Shown piece after piece: positions 50,021 to 60,525 of a DNA stretch of 64,000 bases. The translations under genes were made by a program, and so were the position numbers. A model generated the notes under the pieces. It was not told the DNA's origin and did no database searches. It saw nothing but the letters and a program-made list of their open reading frames with translations. The stretch lies in assembly GCA_024734495.1 (NCBI GenBank), contig JALMQS010000089.1:6398420-6462419 (forward strand), given 5' to 3'. The DNA is from Forficula auricularia. Lineage: Eukaryota > Arthropoda > Insecta > Dermaptera > Forficulidae. Each line of letters begins with the position of its first letter. Positions within the stretch are counted from its first letter, which is position 1.

Positions 50021-50860
50021 GAACGTATCGAAACCATATTCACACCATATGTTTGCTTAGTGCTGGGGATGGTTTACCTAAATTTTGAGCCAAATCGGTT
50101 TGATTTTATTTTTTATTTTTATATTTAATTGATTGACAGATAAGATCTATAGAAATAGAGCCTCTAAAAAGGCCAAGCAAACAATACATTATCCCTGCCC
50201 TGAAAGGTCAGGTCTTAAACAATGAAACCCCTCTTAACAAAAGAAAGGGTAATACAGGTAGTCAGGTCAAAATTTCAGAAACTTTTTTTTTTTTTTAAGA
50301 TAATTAAATCTATTTTGAATACAGACATAATTTGTTAATTTAATTTTATATCTATATATATAAAATCCTTTGTGTGTATGTACGCGATCGACCCACGCCT
50401 AAACCACTGAACGTATCGAAACCATATTCACACCATATGTTTGCTTAGTGCTGGGGATGGTTTATCTAAATTTTGAGCCAAATCGGTTTGATTTTATTTT
50501 TTATTTTTATATTTAATTGATTGACAGATAAGATCTATAGAAATAGAGCCTCTAAAAGGGCCAACCAAACAATACATTATCCCTGCCCTGAAAGGTCAGG
50601 TCTTAAACAATGAAACCCCTCTTAACAAAAGAAAGGGGTATACAGGTAGTCAGGTCAAAATTTCAGGAACTTTTTTTTTTTTTTTAAGATAATAAAATCT
50701 ATTTTGAATACAGACATAATTTGTTAATTTAATTTTATATATATATATATAATCCTTAGTATGTATGTGTGTGATCGACCCATGCCTAAACCACTGAACG
50801 TATCGAAACCATAATCACACCATATGTTTGTTTAGTGCTCCAGATGGTTAGAATGCCAAT
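50010..50860 (+). mobile_element. Helitron-type termini in tandem (~405-bp units)
   Basis: GAACGTATCGAAACCATATT recurs at 50023, 50409 and 50797. Each unit runs through GTGCTGGGGATGGTTTA, TTGATTGACAGATAAGATC, CCTGCCCTGAAAGGTCAGGT, a T-run, and TTTTATATCTATATATATAAAATCCTTTGT. The TCTATATATATAAAATCC phrase matches a Helitron 5' TC start. The third unit continues into the helicase remnant. Confidence 0.7.
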
Positions 50861-51139
50861 TGGGGTTTTAAAAAAGGTTTATCTTTTCTTTTGTACCCAG
50901 GCAGACAATGGGTGTGGGTTAATTCATTGTTCTCAAAGGCCTTGAAGAAGTATTATGATTATATTATAGATATATTTTGTTTTCCCTAAACTTTAGAATT
51001 AAACTGTTTCACAGAAATACACCATTCTCTCTTAAGTAAAAAGAAAAATTTATATTTTTAAATGTGATTATTTTATTGTTATTAGTTGGCTAACCTGAGC
51101 CTGTCGGAAAGAAACATTCCAAATCTTAATCAATGTTTC

Positions 51140-51353
51140 TTATTATAAATACATTTCCCAGTATCTCAGTGCATTACATACAACGAATCATGGTGCATGC
51201 CTAGCATTACGATTGTTAGAAGAAGATTGCATTACGGATACAACTCTTGCCGATGCTGCTCTCGGTTCATCGCCACATCAAATACGATGTTTGTTTGCCA
51301 TTTTTATTGACAACGTGTTTTCCAACTAACCCGCCTAAATTATGGGGAATAAG
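51140..51353 (+). pseudogene. Helitron helicase (RepHel) fragment
   Basis: From 51177 the plus strand reads HTTNHGACLALRLLEEDCIT, DTTLADAALGSSPHQIRCLF, AIFIDNV and, after a 1-base frame change, CFPTNPPKLWGI. The pattern A.xALxLLEED..W.. L.DAA...xPxQxRxLFAxxx..C.PxNPxxLW is a conserved stretch of the Helitron Rep-helicase, upstream of its Pif1-type helicase motifs. The helicase would unwind donor DNA during rolling-circle transposition. Only ~60 codons remain, so the protein is dead, but it fixes the identity of the surrounding termini. Confidence 0.75.
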
Positions 51354-51825
51354 TACATATGAGTGGTTTAGGCGTGGGTCGATCGCGTACATACACACAA
51401 AGGATTATATATATATATAGATATAAAATTAAATTAACAAATTATGTCTGTATTCAAAATAGATTTAATTATCTTAAAAAAAAAAAAAAAGTTTCTGAAA
51501 TTTTGACCTGACTACCTGTATTACCCTTTCTTTTGTTAAGAGGGGTTTCATTGTTTAAGACCTGACCTTTCAGGGCAGGGATAATGTATTGTTTGCTTGG
51601 CCTTTTTAGAGGCTCTATTTCTATAGATCTTATCTGTCAATCAATTAAATATAAAAATAAAAAATAAAATCAAACCGATTTGGCTCAAAATTTAGGTAAA
51701 CCATCCCCAGCACTAAGCAAACATATGGTGTGAATATGGTTTCGATACGTTCAGTGGTTTAGGCGTGGGTCGATCGCGTACATACACACAAAGGATTTTA
51801 TATATATAGATAGATAATTTGTTAT
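51354..51825 (-). mobile_element. inverted Helitron terminus
   Basis: 51740-51825 and 51365-51440 each carry GTGGTTTAGGCGTGGGTCGA and GGATTATATATATATATAGA-type ends on the complement of the 50.3-50.8 kb units. One full ~410-bp unit lies inverted at 51411-51815 and is nearly identical to the forward unit at 50.35 kb. Confidence 0.75.
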
Positions 51826-51829
51826 TTTG

Positions 51830-52300
51830 TTTATTAAATATTTATTTAAAAGTTTATTCCTCTAAAATTTTGATTTTTAATTAATGAGGAAAAGTTAAGT
51901 GAAAATCACTTGACGCACACACATGCTAGTTTTTTTTTGTAAACACAATCTCCAATCAATTGGGCATGTCTTGAATACGTTTTTATTTAATCTGGAATTA
52001 TTATTATTTTCCTTCCTCTGATATCTAATCAAGTAACGGGAATCTTATCCCTTTGCTCTGTGTTTTTGGCAATTGATATGCATTTATTTCATTTCGAGTC
52101 GAGCAGCAAGCGGGCCAAGTGGTTAATATTTGTATTCTATAGGTGTACCGCGATTTGTGCATTTTTGTGGACTACTGCATTCTGAAGAATTGTTCAAACC
52201 TTCATGTACAGAGACAAGGTAAACATTTAACTACAATTTTTAAAATATTTTTGATAATTTAATAATTCAAAAAATAAAAAACACCTCATATCTACATAAA
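51830..52300. other. spacer, no gene seen
   Basis: Nothing recognised. Confidence 0.45.
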
Positions 52301-52304
52301 ATAC

Positions 52305-53505
52305 CTATTAGACCGAGAATTACTGACCATTTTGGGCTGATTTCAGAACCCAAACAACATATCCCATACTGTAGTGTGATCAACACACACCCCAAAGTCA
52401 AATTATTATTCGCCAAATCGAGTCGTTTTTAGGGGCAATCGACCCCTGAAGATGTCAAAAAATACCATAAAATCACTTCATTGATTACAACTCCTAAACT
52501 GTCCACTCTACGGCAAATTTCATTAGAAGAAACATTGTAGAGGATGTAATTTTTGACATTTTTGTTTAAAAAAAATTGAAAATAACCATCCAAAATGAGG
52601 GGGGAGGTCCAAAATTGAAAAAATTTAACTAGAAAAAAACTGAATATATTTTTGAAAATAACATAAAATAATTTTTTTTTAATGTGTTTTAAACATTATC
52701 AGACAAAAAAGGGAGGGGGGAGGTCAATAATGAAAATTCTAGCCCTTTGGACCAAACTCAACCAAATTTCGTATACATATTCTCTGGGCTCCCAAAAAAC
52801 TAGAAATGCAAAAACTAAACACACAAAATGGGGAGGGGGGTCAAAAATGAAAATTATAGCCTTTTGGGCCAAACTCAACCAAATTTCGTATACATATTCT
52901 CTGGGCTGACAAAAAACTAGAAATGCAAAAACTAAACACCCAAAATGGGAAGGGGGGGGGGGTCAAAAATGAAAATTCTAGCCCTTTCGACCAAACTCAA
53001 CCACATTTTGTATACATATTCAATGGACCCCCAGAAGGCTAGAAATGCAAAAACTAAGTTTAGTACATTGGCCTAGATTTTAATTTTTTGACCCTCCCTC
53101 CATTTTGGGTGTTTTTGGCATTTCTACCCTTCTGGGGGTCCACAGAATATCTATACAAAATTTGGTTGAGCTTGGTCGAAGGGGCTAGAATTTTCATTTT
53201 TGATCCTCCTTCCCGTTATTTAAAAAAAATTTATTAAACAAAAGTGTCCAAAATTACATCCTCTACAATTTTGCTTCTAATGGAATTTGCCGTAGAGTAT
53301 ACAGTTTAGGAGTTATGTGTAATCAATGAGGTGTTTTTACGGTATTTTTTGACATCTTCAGGGGTGGATTACCCCTAAAAACGACTCGATTTGGCGAATA
53401 AGAATTTGACTTTCGGGATGTGATCACACTACAGTATGGGATATGTTATTTGAATTCTGAAATCAGTTTACAAAATGGTCAGTAGCTCTTAGACTATAAC
53501 TATCT
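52305..53505. mobile_element. foldback element, family A, full copy
   Basis: Left end AGACCGAGAATTACTGACCA and right end complement AGTCTAAGAGCTACTGACCA. The arms (~270 bp) share CATATCCCATACTGTAGTGT, CCAAATCGAGTCGTTTTTAG, CCCTGAAGATGTCAAAAAAT, AACTCCTAAACTGT and the GTAGAGGATGTAATTTTTG block. The centre (52640-53200) has three forward ~120-bp modules with CAACCAAATTTCGTATACAT and one inverted module, with poly-G runs at the same point in each. It is longer than the copy at 2.5-3.3 kb because of module number. Confidence 0.85.
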
Positions 53506-53531
53506 TCTTGGATTAACAAATATTAAGAGTA

Positions 53532-54631
53532 GGGGAAGGTGGGGTAAGACGGGAACCTTAAGGTTTGAAGTCGAAAAACAAACTAAATATATAGTACATC
53601 ACAGAAATTAGGAACTTTATTTATTAACTTAATCAGTCTTCCCTCTATTAGATTATAATAAAAAATAAATAAATACTTTTATAATTTTTTGAATAATGAA
53701 TAAAAACACAAAAAAATATTTTGCTTCATCTTGCCCCACCCTTGGGGCAAGATGGGGTACTCCAGTCTTAAACATTTTAGTCATCATTATCTTTACAAAA
53801 AAGACAAGTATGAACTGAATCTTGATCCTCATCATCGACGCCAGTGCAGCCGCAATATGCCCACATCCCGCATTGCTGACAGGTAATCCACCCTTCCCGA
53901 GATTTAGAGTATAAACCCTTGCAATAAAGAGATTCAGTGTCTTATTATCACTATCTAATTCTTTATTATGATTCTTTGTTTTTTTTTCAGTTTTTTTCTT
54001 CTTTCCCATCGCTATCTTATCATTTAGTTTTTCTTGTAATTCTTTCTTGTAGGGAGAATAAGTTATTACGGCTGTTTTTCCCCTTTTGCCCACTTGTCTT
54101 TTTCTTCTTTGGTAAATTCGCGGAATCGGCATCGGTATTGGCTCTAAATCAATTTCAGTTGCCTCAGCAGTAACAAAATCAACATTGTAATTAGTATAAA
54201 TAAAACATACCTAACTAGTTTCATCTACCTACACTAAATATCGGGGTAAGATGTGGTACAGGGTACCGGGTACAGATAAACATTTTTTTGAGGTTATAAA
54301 ATGACAAGTAATGGTGTAAATATTTAGTCTAAAATTAAGTTTAAAATACAGGGATTGTGATAAAACTTGGTTGTTTACATCAAAACCTATGTATTTCAGA
54401 GAGTCACGCTCCGAATACACTCTAAAAATAACATCAAATCATTAAAAAATCGTTTTTTACTCACAGCAACGTCTTATTCTCCGCTCAGGTTTTCGCTATC
54501 GGTGCACTGAAAAGTTTCGAGATAATAACTATAAGATGGCCTTTGTAGTTTTATTAAAACTGTTTTAGTTTTTGAGAAATAGTGGGGCCCCATCTTGCCT
54601 AGCTACCTCGTCTTCCCCCCCCCCCTTCCCC
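53532..54631 (-). mobile_element. pogo-like (Tc1/mariner superfamily) transposon, internally deleted
   Basis: GGGGAAGGTGGGGTAAGACG at the left and complement GGGGAAGG..GGGAAGACGAGG at the right, each flanked by TA (53530-53531 and 54632-54633). Inner G-rich words (GGGGCAAGATGGGGTACTCC near 53742, GGGGTAAGATGTGG at 54244) resemble subterminal repeats. It encloses the C-terminus of a transposase on the minus strand; the catalytic domain is gone. Confidence 0.75.
53780..54140 (-). pseudogene. pogo-like transposase C-terminus with cysteine finger
   Basis: The minus frame from 54132 reads MPIPRIYQRRKRQVGKRGKT, AVITYSPYKKELQEKL, then a Lys-rich linker. A frame change near 53940 gives TESLYCKGLYSKSREGW, ITCQQCGMWAYCGCTGVDDE and DQDSVHTCLFCKDNDD with a stop near 53785. 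In pogo/Tigger-type transposases of arthropods the DDE domain is followed by an A(V/I)(I/L)TxSPY.xxL segment, a basic linker and a C-terminal PHD-like finger with CxxC pairs; all three are here in order. The finger (CxxC..CxxC..H..CxxC spacing) keeps all cysteines. The N-terminal DNA-binding and catalytic parts are absent, so no activity is expected. Confidence 0.7.
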
Positions 54632-54633
54632 TA

Positions 54634-54715
54634 TAAGTATATTTTATCTGTGGCCCGATAAATTTTTTCTTCTTCAAATGTTGTCCGAGTAAGCCAAAAA
54701 GGTTGGACACCCCCT
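54634..54715 (-). mobile_element. hAT terminus fragment
   Basis: Minus strand from 54713: CAGGGGGTGTCCAACCTTTT, TGGCTTACTCGGACAAC, GGGCCACAGATAAAA. This is a classic hAT end. The element is cut off by the pogo-like insertion. Confidence 0.6.
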
Positions 54716-55425
54716 GGTTTAATTAATTAAAAACTTAATGATTCTTTTGATTAGTGGATATTTTTTTTTCTCATTAAAGTAATGAAAAAAATATGGAAAA
54801 TCTTAACAGGGAATAATATTAATAAAGAAAAAAAAAAAGGTCACAGAACTAAACATATTTCCGGGTTATATGGAATGGACGTCTAAGGAATTTGAGGAGC
54901 TGTTGGTCTTTGAGGAATTGCAAGATTCTAGAAAGATGAAAGGACCAAAAGTCAAAGTCCTTTCATATATTATTCGCCAGTGAATGTCGGAAATTTCATA
55001 CATTTTTTATTGATTTTTTTTTTTTATAGAATCTATATCCTATCTATAAAAAGATTGGCTAAAATCTGTGATGTTTCTATGCGTTTGATTGAATTTTTGC
55101 CATTCTATAGAAATACATGCATTTTTTGAATTCATTTGTGTATTATATAGGTACTTTTAGTACATTTCTGGTGTGACCTTTAATTGAAATGTCGACAATG
55201 AATTGAGCTAGAGAAGATAAAGGATTAGATTAATTGTTGTTGTTTTGAGGTATGTTTTGGCCATTCGAACCCGGTGGGCAAAACATTCCTCAAAACACCA
55301 ACAATTAATTATTACAAAGCCAACAGCGCCTTTATATAAAAGATAGATTTTGGCATGAATTAGTTTAAAAACACTAAAGCACAGGTGAAAACGATCAAAC
55401 TAGGGGTTGGGGATCTACACCAAGG
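54716..55425. other. AT-rich spacer with a 34-bp hairpin
   Basis: 55229-55262 pairs with 55276-55309 (ATTAATTGTTG..GTTTTGAGG..ATGTTTTGG and complement). The loop ATTCGAACCCGGT contains the complement of a pol III box B core (GGGTTCGAA). Nothing else recognised. Confidence 0.5.
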
Positions 55426-56120
55426 TGCAAAATAAGCTGACGTGTTCTGATGTGGCCATCCACTTGACTTTACCATACAACCTGGCCCCTAAAATTATTT
55501 ATACTTATGTAGGGGGAGGGGGTAAGTTTTTGCATTTTTATACTTCTGGGGTCCCACTGATTATGTATACAAAATTTGGTTGAGTTTGCTCAAATGGCCA
55601 ATATTTTTATTTTTTGACCCTACACCTTCCCCCCCATTTTGGTCGGTTGGTTTTTGCATTTTTAGACTTCTGGAGGTCCACTGATTATGTATACAAAATT
55701 TAGTTGAGTTTGCTCAAATGGCCTAGATTTTTTATTTTTAACCCCCTTCTAACCCCCCTTAATTTTGGGCCGATATGCACCAAAATCTAATCAGCTCTTA
55801 ATCTCAATGGACCAAAACTACTTGTGAAATTTGGTTTCGATAATCACACTTTTTGAGCTAGCTCCTCCACAAAAATTTGGTAACGCACAGACAACCAGGC
55901 AACCAGACTAACAGACATTTTGACAAAGCAATTATTATCTCGAAAAATATAATTTTTTCGATGTTCACTTATTAGAGCTTTTTTGTAGAGCGGAATGCCA
56001 TGGTTTCGCTCAATTTTTTTTTTTAATTAAAATAGTATCAGCCGTTTTTGAGATATTTCGAAAAAAAGAAGGAAAGAAAAACACTTTTACAATACTTGAC
56101 CATACCCTGTATGGTGAAGT
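55426..56120 (-). mobile_element. family B element, copy 5
   Basis: Inverted relative to copies 1 and 2: starts (complement) at 56120 with TTTTACTTCACCATACAGGG and ends at TAAGCTGACGTGTTCTGATG (55427). It has two modules with GTATACAAAATTTGGTTGAG and a near-complete common body. It may have inserted into the left end of the Tc1-like element. Confidence 0.75.
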
Positions 56121-56612
56121 AAAAATCGACCCACTAATAAAAACTTTATTAAATTTCAAATTATTTTTAAAATTTTTCATATTCCTATAATTTGTTTTAT
56201 TAACTCTTAAACTAACATATTCAATAAATATTGTTGATAATTTTTGAATTTTATAAAGTGAAATTAAATTAAAAGATACAATTACAAATTATCATACTTT
56301 CTCAATATTACTTTAATTTATATAAAGTTTTAATAATAGATCAAATTCCATTAGAAATATCAATAAAATGAATAATTTTGAATTAAGCATCATTGATAGA
56401 AAGATTAAATATACAAAATGGAAATTTCTGAAGTTCAAACAGTTCAAATTGTCTGCCTAATTAATCAAGGGCTAAGTCAACAACAAGTGGCAAGTACACT
56501 TACAATAAGCCATAATTTCAATAATGTATGGTTCCTTGTAAAAAAATTAAGAATGATTTACTTTTTAATAAAGTTTTTATTGGTGGGTCTATTTTTTTGC
56601 ACTTCAGTGTAG
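56121..56612 (+). mobile_element. Tc1-like element, deletion derivative
   Basis: Inverted ends: GACCCACTAATAAAAACTTT (56128) and complement GACCCACCAATAAAAACTTT (56590). The right end extends to CACTGAAGTGCAAAAAAATA (complement) next to a TA at 56613; the left end lacks this outermost part, lost to the family B element. About 490 bp remain. Confidence 0.7.
56418..56530 (+). pseudogene. Tc1-like transposase N-terminus
   Basis: MEISEVQTVQIVCLINQGLS then QQQVASTLTISHNFNNVW: an N-terminal helix-turn-helix of the Tc1-like type (QI..L...G.S...VA..L.IS). Beyond about residue 40 the frame leads into the right terminal repeat, so the second helix-turn-helix and all of the catalytic domain are deleted. 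The ATG start is kept. It could at most yield a short DNA-binding peptide. Confidence 0.6.
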
Positions 56613-56790
56613 TATAAAATAATAAACTATTCTATAGTCCAGGCAAATTACGTGAAAAAAGGGCATTTACAAGAATAATCTCCCGGTAAAGACTTTATTG
56701 CTGTATTATCTTTATTGGTGCTCCAATTTTAATACCCTAAGTTTTCCCCCCAAATCTGAATTATGGAATTTGCGCTGCGAGCCTCAAAAT
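56613..56790. other. spacer
   Basis: Nothing recognised. Confidence 0.4.
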
Positions 56791-56794
56791 AAGC

Positions 56795-57899
56795 AAATTT
56801 CGGGGTTTTTTTTTTTAGTTTTTCTTGAATAACTCTAATATGCCTTATCAAATCAAAAAGATATTTATGAGATAAATTAAAGCTCTTTAAATTCTATATA
56901 AAATGATAGGTATTTCATTCATTTCGGTTCAGTAAAACAGGTACTATACATATATGTATAAGGCTATACCTGGAGATTTTTTTTCGCCGTATCTTCGATG
57001 TGGACTCCATAATAGTTGCCAATTGGCTAGAAAATGATATTGGCAAAGTTTCATATTAATTATACAATGGTAACCCGTGCCACAATGAGGTTGAAGTTTT
57101 AAAAACGGCAATTTTTCTTTCAAAAATTGAAACCATTTCATCCTACTTGATTCCTGTCTCATTCTCTAGAAAATTTTGTTGACTTAAACGTTTACTTGGA
57201 CCACTTTTTTGTTAAAACTCTTAGATTTATAGATATCAAGCATTTTCCATGACATGACATCCGAATTCTCAAAAGTGCCGTTTGATCATCAAGCTGGTTC
57301 GGGATCCTTCAGATCTTCAAATGATGGGTGATCCCGCGGGATTGCGGGATCCCAATTTGCTGGATTGCAATCCCTACTTAAAAGGTCACTTTTGAGGATT
57401 CGGATCCTGTCATGGAAAATTCTGGATATCTATAAATCTAAGAGTTTTAACAAAAAAGTGGTCCAAGTAAACGTTCAAGTTCATAAAATTTTCTAGAGAA
57501 TGAGACAGGAATTAAGTTTCTAGGATGAGTGGTTTTCATTTTATGAAGGAAAAACTGCGATTTTTTGAAAAAAATTGCAGTTTTTCAAAAATTCAACCTC
57601 ATTGACGCACGGTTTACCATTATCCAATTAAGATGAAACCTTGCCAATATCATTTTCCAGCCAATTGGCAACTATTATGGGGTCCACGGTGAAAAAATAT
57701 CTCCAGGTATAATCTTGTGACCGCCCTCTAATGCATGAATATAGTACAGGTTCTAATGAACCGAAATAGATGGAATTGTTATCATTTTACGCAGAATTTA
57801 AAGAGTTTTAATTTATCTAATGGATATCTTTTTGATTTGATAAGCCGTTTTACAGTTATGCAAGACAAAGTGAAAAAACTCCGAAATTTTTTATTTTGA
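56795..57899. mobile_element. family G foldback element
   Basis: Arms pair from CTCAAAATAAGCAAATTTCG (56783) with CCGAAATTTTTTATTTTGAG (57880-57899), through GATATTTATGAGATAAATTA, TATACCTGGAGATTTTTT (56963) / AAAAAATATCTCCAGGTATA (57695), GCCAATTGGCTAGAAAATGATA, and GACTTAAACGTTTACTTGGACC to a centre at about 57330. The central ~110 bp hold GATCCCGCGGGATTGCGGGATCCC, itself a small palindrome. A partial copy is at 61.53-61.80 kb. Confidence 0.85.
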
Positions 57900-57901
57900 G
57901 T

Positions 57902-58750
57902 AATCATCATCATTGAGTATACAGTCCTAAGACTGGTTTGATGCAACAATCCGTCTCCACTCGACTCTGTCCCCCGCCAGCTGTTTGACCTCTCTAAATG
58001 TCTGGCATCCCATATCCCCAATTATTTGGTTGAAATATTCTAATCTGCGTCTTTCCCTTCCCCTTTTCTTTCCCACCTAAGATATCATCCCCTAAGCAGT
58101 CCCCCATATCTCAGTGTGTGCCCCATCATCTGACCTCTTCTCTTCTTCAGACTCTTCCACAAGGTTCTTCTTTCTCCGATTCTTCCAAGAACTTCTTCAT
58201 TTGTAATTTTATCCATCCATTTGATATTCATCATTCTTCTGTAGCACCACATTTCGAAATCCTCTAATCTCTTTCTCTCCGCTTTTCCAATTGTCCAGGT
58301 TTCACACCCGTACATGGCTATGCTCCATACATATATCTTCAATAGCAACTTCCTGTTTTCTGAGGAGGAGCATAGTAGTTTTTGTTTTGAATTAAACCCC
58401 ATTTTTGCTTGGGAAATTCTTGATTTAATTTCGTTTTCGCTCCTCCCATCCCATGTTATTTTACTTCCTAGGTAGCGGAATTCCTTAACTCCTAGGTTTT
58501 CTTGGTTAATTTTGATGCATTCCTGTCTCGTTTGTTCTTTTTTTGTACATACTAGGACCTTGGTTTTATTCTTGCTTATTTTCATTTTGATTTCTTCTAT
58601 TAGGATTTGGTTAATTCCATTCAGGGCGTCCTCTAATTCTTTTTTATTGCTTCCTAGAAGGACAATGTCATCGGCAAATCTTATCATAGCGATCTTTTGA
58701 CCTTGGATTTCGATACCTGTATCAATTTTGTGGTATTTCAGCAATAAAAC
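57902..58750 (-). pseudogene. RTE-like LINE, 5'-truncated copy 1
   Basis: The minus frame from 58744 encodes about 219 residues: KIAMIRFADDIVLLGSNKKE (FADD catalytic motif C at about 58690), KTKVLVCTK, VKEFRYLGSKITWDGRSENE, IKSRISQAKMGF, IYVWSIAMYGCETWTIGKAE, RKRLEDFEMWCYRRMMNIKW, DKITNEEVLGRIGERRTLWK and RRGQMMGHTLRYGGLL. After a small frameshift at ~58085 the C-terminus GDMGCQTFREVKQLAGDRVE WRRIVASNQS continues to a stop and a short 3' end of (ATG)n repeats (ATCATCATC at 57904). The YGxETW, FEMWCYRR and ATG-repeat tail are typical of RTE-clade LINEs. Endonuclease and motifs A and B are lost. Confidence 0.88.
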
Positions 58751-58794
58751 CTTTTCCGGGAGATAATTCCTGTTAAAATGGTAATTATTGATTG

Positions 58795-59105
58795 TATTAT
58801 AAATATTAAAAAATAAAATACAAATCTTTAAAAAACAATAAAAAAAACACGTTTATTCAAAACCAAACGTTTCGGGAGAACTTCTCCCTTTTTCAATGGT
58901 ACCGTAAATTTTTTCTAAAAAGATAAAAGAAAAAAGTTGCTTCCTCTAAAATGTGTTGCTTTCTAAATTTTAGAGGAAGCAACTTTTTTGCAAAAAATTT
59001 ACGGTACCATTGAAAAAGGAGAAATTCTCCCGAATCGTTTGGTTTCGAATAAACGTGTTTTTTTATTGTTTTTTAAAGATTTGTATTTTTTAATATCTAG
59101 TATAT
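58795..59105. mobile_element. PLE-like palindrome with ~130-bp arms
   Basis: AAAATACAAATCTTTAAAAA (58817) to GTAAATTTTTTCTAAAAAG pairs with GCAAAAAATTTACGGTACCA to TTTTTAAAGATTTGTATTTT (59067). An inner pair TTGCTTCCTCTAAAA / TTTTAGAGGAAGCAA closes the centre at ~58955. Each arm has a stem-loop followed by GAAACGTTTGG or GAATCGTTTGG, like the PLE family 2 ends, with CTGANGA degraded to TTGAAAA. Confidence 0.7.
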
Positions 59106-59724
59106 TTTCAATTAAAGTTTCTTTAAATAATTACACTCAAAAAATGATGGTGTCATCTTTTTATTTATATAAAAATAATCAATTTTGATGTGGAAATTCA
59201 AGCCATTGGAGGACAGGACTTTTTTTCATTTATAGTATAAATTAAATAATAATATTTATATAATTGAACAAAAATGATTTCCAACGCGCTGAACTTGACA
59301 TCCGATCAAATCAATTAAATAAATTATAGTATATTAATTCCAGAACGGGATGCTAAATTGATTTCAATTACTATAATAAAAAAAAGAGAGACAGTTTTAA
59401 TATCAATCATCAAATAATATTGAATGAGCCAAATAGCTTTTTCGGATTGGGAAAAATTAAAGGTAGACAAATAAAAAATGAATCTGTATTTATTTGATTA
59501 ATATTGGTATATTATACATATATTTTAATTAAAAATAATCTAAATGAAAACAAACGATCGTTATTTTTAATCGAAATATATTGTTATAAATAATCAAGTG
59601 TTTAAATGTCATAGAGAAAATTACCAAAAAATAAAAGAGAACATTAATCACAGGAGTAAAAAATATATCCTTTCAGTTTTAAGCCTCTCTGTGTGTTATG
59701 TTATGATATATTAAAATAAAGATG
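59106..59724. other. AT-rich spacer, no gene seen
   Basis: Nothing recognised. Confidence 0.5.
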
Positions 59725-60240
59725 GTCTAAAATAAACGTATGTAGATTTTGCTTTATTTATTTACTTTTTCAACAATACAAATAAATAATAAATAAAATA
59801 TTGTAAACATCATCATCATTGAGTATACAGTCCTAAGACTGGTTTGATGCAACAATCCGTCTCCACTCGACTCTGTCCCCCGCCAGCTGTTTAACCTCTC
59901 TAAATGTCTGGCATCCCATATCCCCAATTTTTTGGTTGAAATATTCTAATCTGGGTCTTCCCCTTCCCCTTTTCTTTCCCACCTCCCCCTCCAAGATATC
60001 CCTAAGCAGTCCCCCATGTCTCAGTGTGTGCCCCATCATCTGACCTCTTCTCTTCTTCAGACTCTTCCACAAGGTTCTTCTTTCTCCGATTCTTCCAAGA
60101 ACTTCTTCATTTGTAATTTTATCCATCCATTTGATATTCATCATTCTTCTGTAGCACCACATTTCGAAAGCCTCCAATCTCTTTCTCTCCGCTTTTCCAA
60201 TTTTTGTAAACAAAATAAATTAATAATTAATTAATTAATC
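59725..60240 (-). mobile_element. LTR fragment split by an RTE-like LINE
   Basis: 59725-59809 (complement of AAATCTACACGTTTATTTTA-type sequence, GTTGAAAAAGTAAATAAA) and 60204-60240 together match the LTR pieces at 42.0, 43.8 and 45.2 kb in inverse orientation. The LINE lies between TTGTAAACA duplications. Confidence 0.65.
59810..60203 (-). pseudogene. RTE-like LINE, 5'-truncated copy 2, 9-bp target duplication
   Basis: Minus strand: IGKAERKRLEAFEMWCYRRM, MNIKWMDKITNEEVLGRIGE, LWKSLKKRRGQMMGHTLRHG, DILEGEVGKKRGRGRPRLEY, DMGCQTFREVKQLAGDRVEW, ending SNQS and a stop, then the (ATG)n tail at 59810. TTGTAAACA occurs at 59801-59809 and 60204-60212. Only ~120 C-terminal codons are present, without frameshift; copy 1 has lost DILEGEV. 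Intact target duplications and a clean frame suggest recent insertion. Confidence 0.9.
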
Positions 60241-60324
60241 TTGCCAAATTGACTTCGGTCGGCCTTGCGCCGAAACTCTGCAAGTTGTTCGAAAGTTTTC
60301 TTTGAGAACGTAGTATTAAGGTTG

Positions 60325-60525
60325 TCAGAATGACCATACCTCAACCACTGCTAAAGCTGCAGCGCTCAAGCTTGGACTCTTATTTAGGTCTAGACGCTAT
60401 TATACTGCCAGTCAACTTCTTACACTGTATAAGGCTCAAATTCGTCCCTGTCTCGAATATGGCTCTGAACTGTGGAGAGGGGCCTCCAAGCATTCTCTTG
60501 CCACTCTGGATGCAATTCAGAAGCT
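60325..60525 (+). pseudogene. jockey-like LINE internal fragment, copy E
   Basis: Plus strand: NDHTSTTAKAAALKLGLLFR, SRRYYTASQLLTLYKAQIRP, CLEYGSELWRGASKHSLATL, DAIQK. About 67 codons of the post-motif C region, with both ends missing and no poly(A) tail. Very close to the 31-kb copy. Confidence 0.85.
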
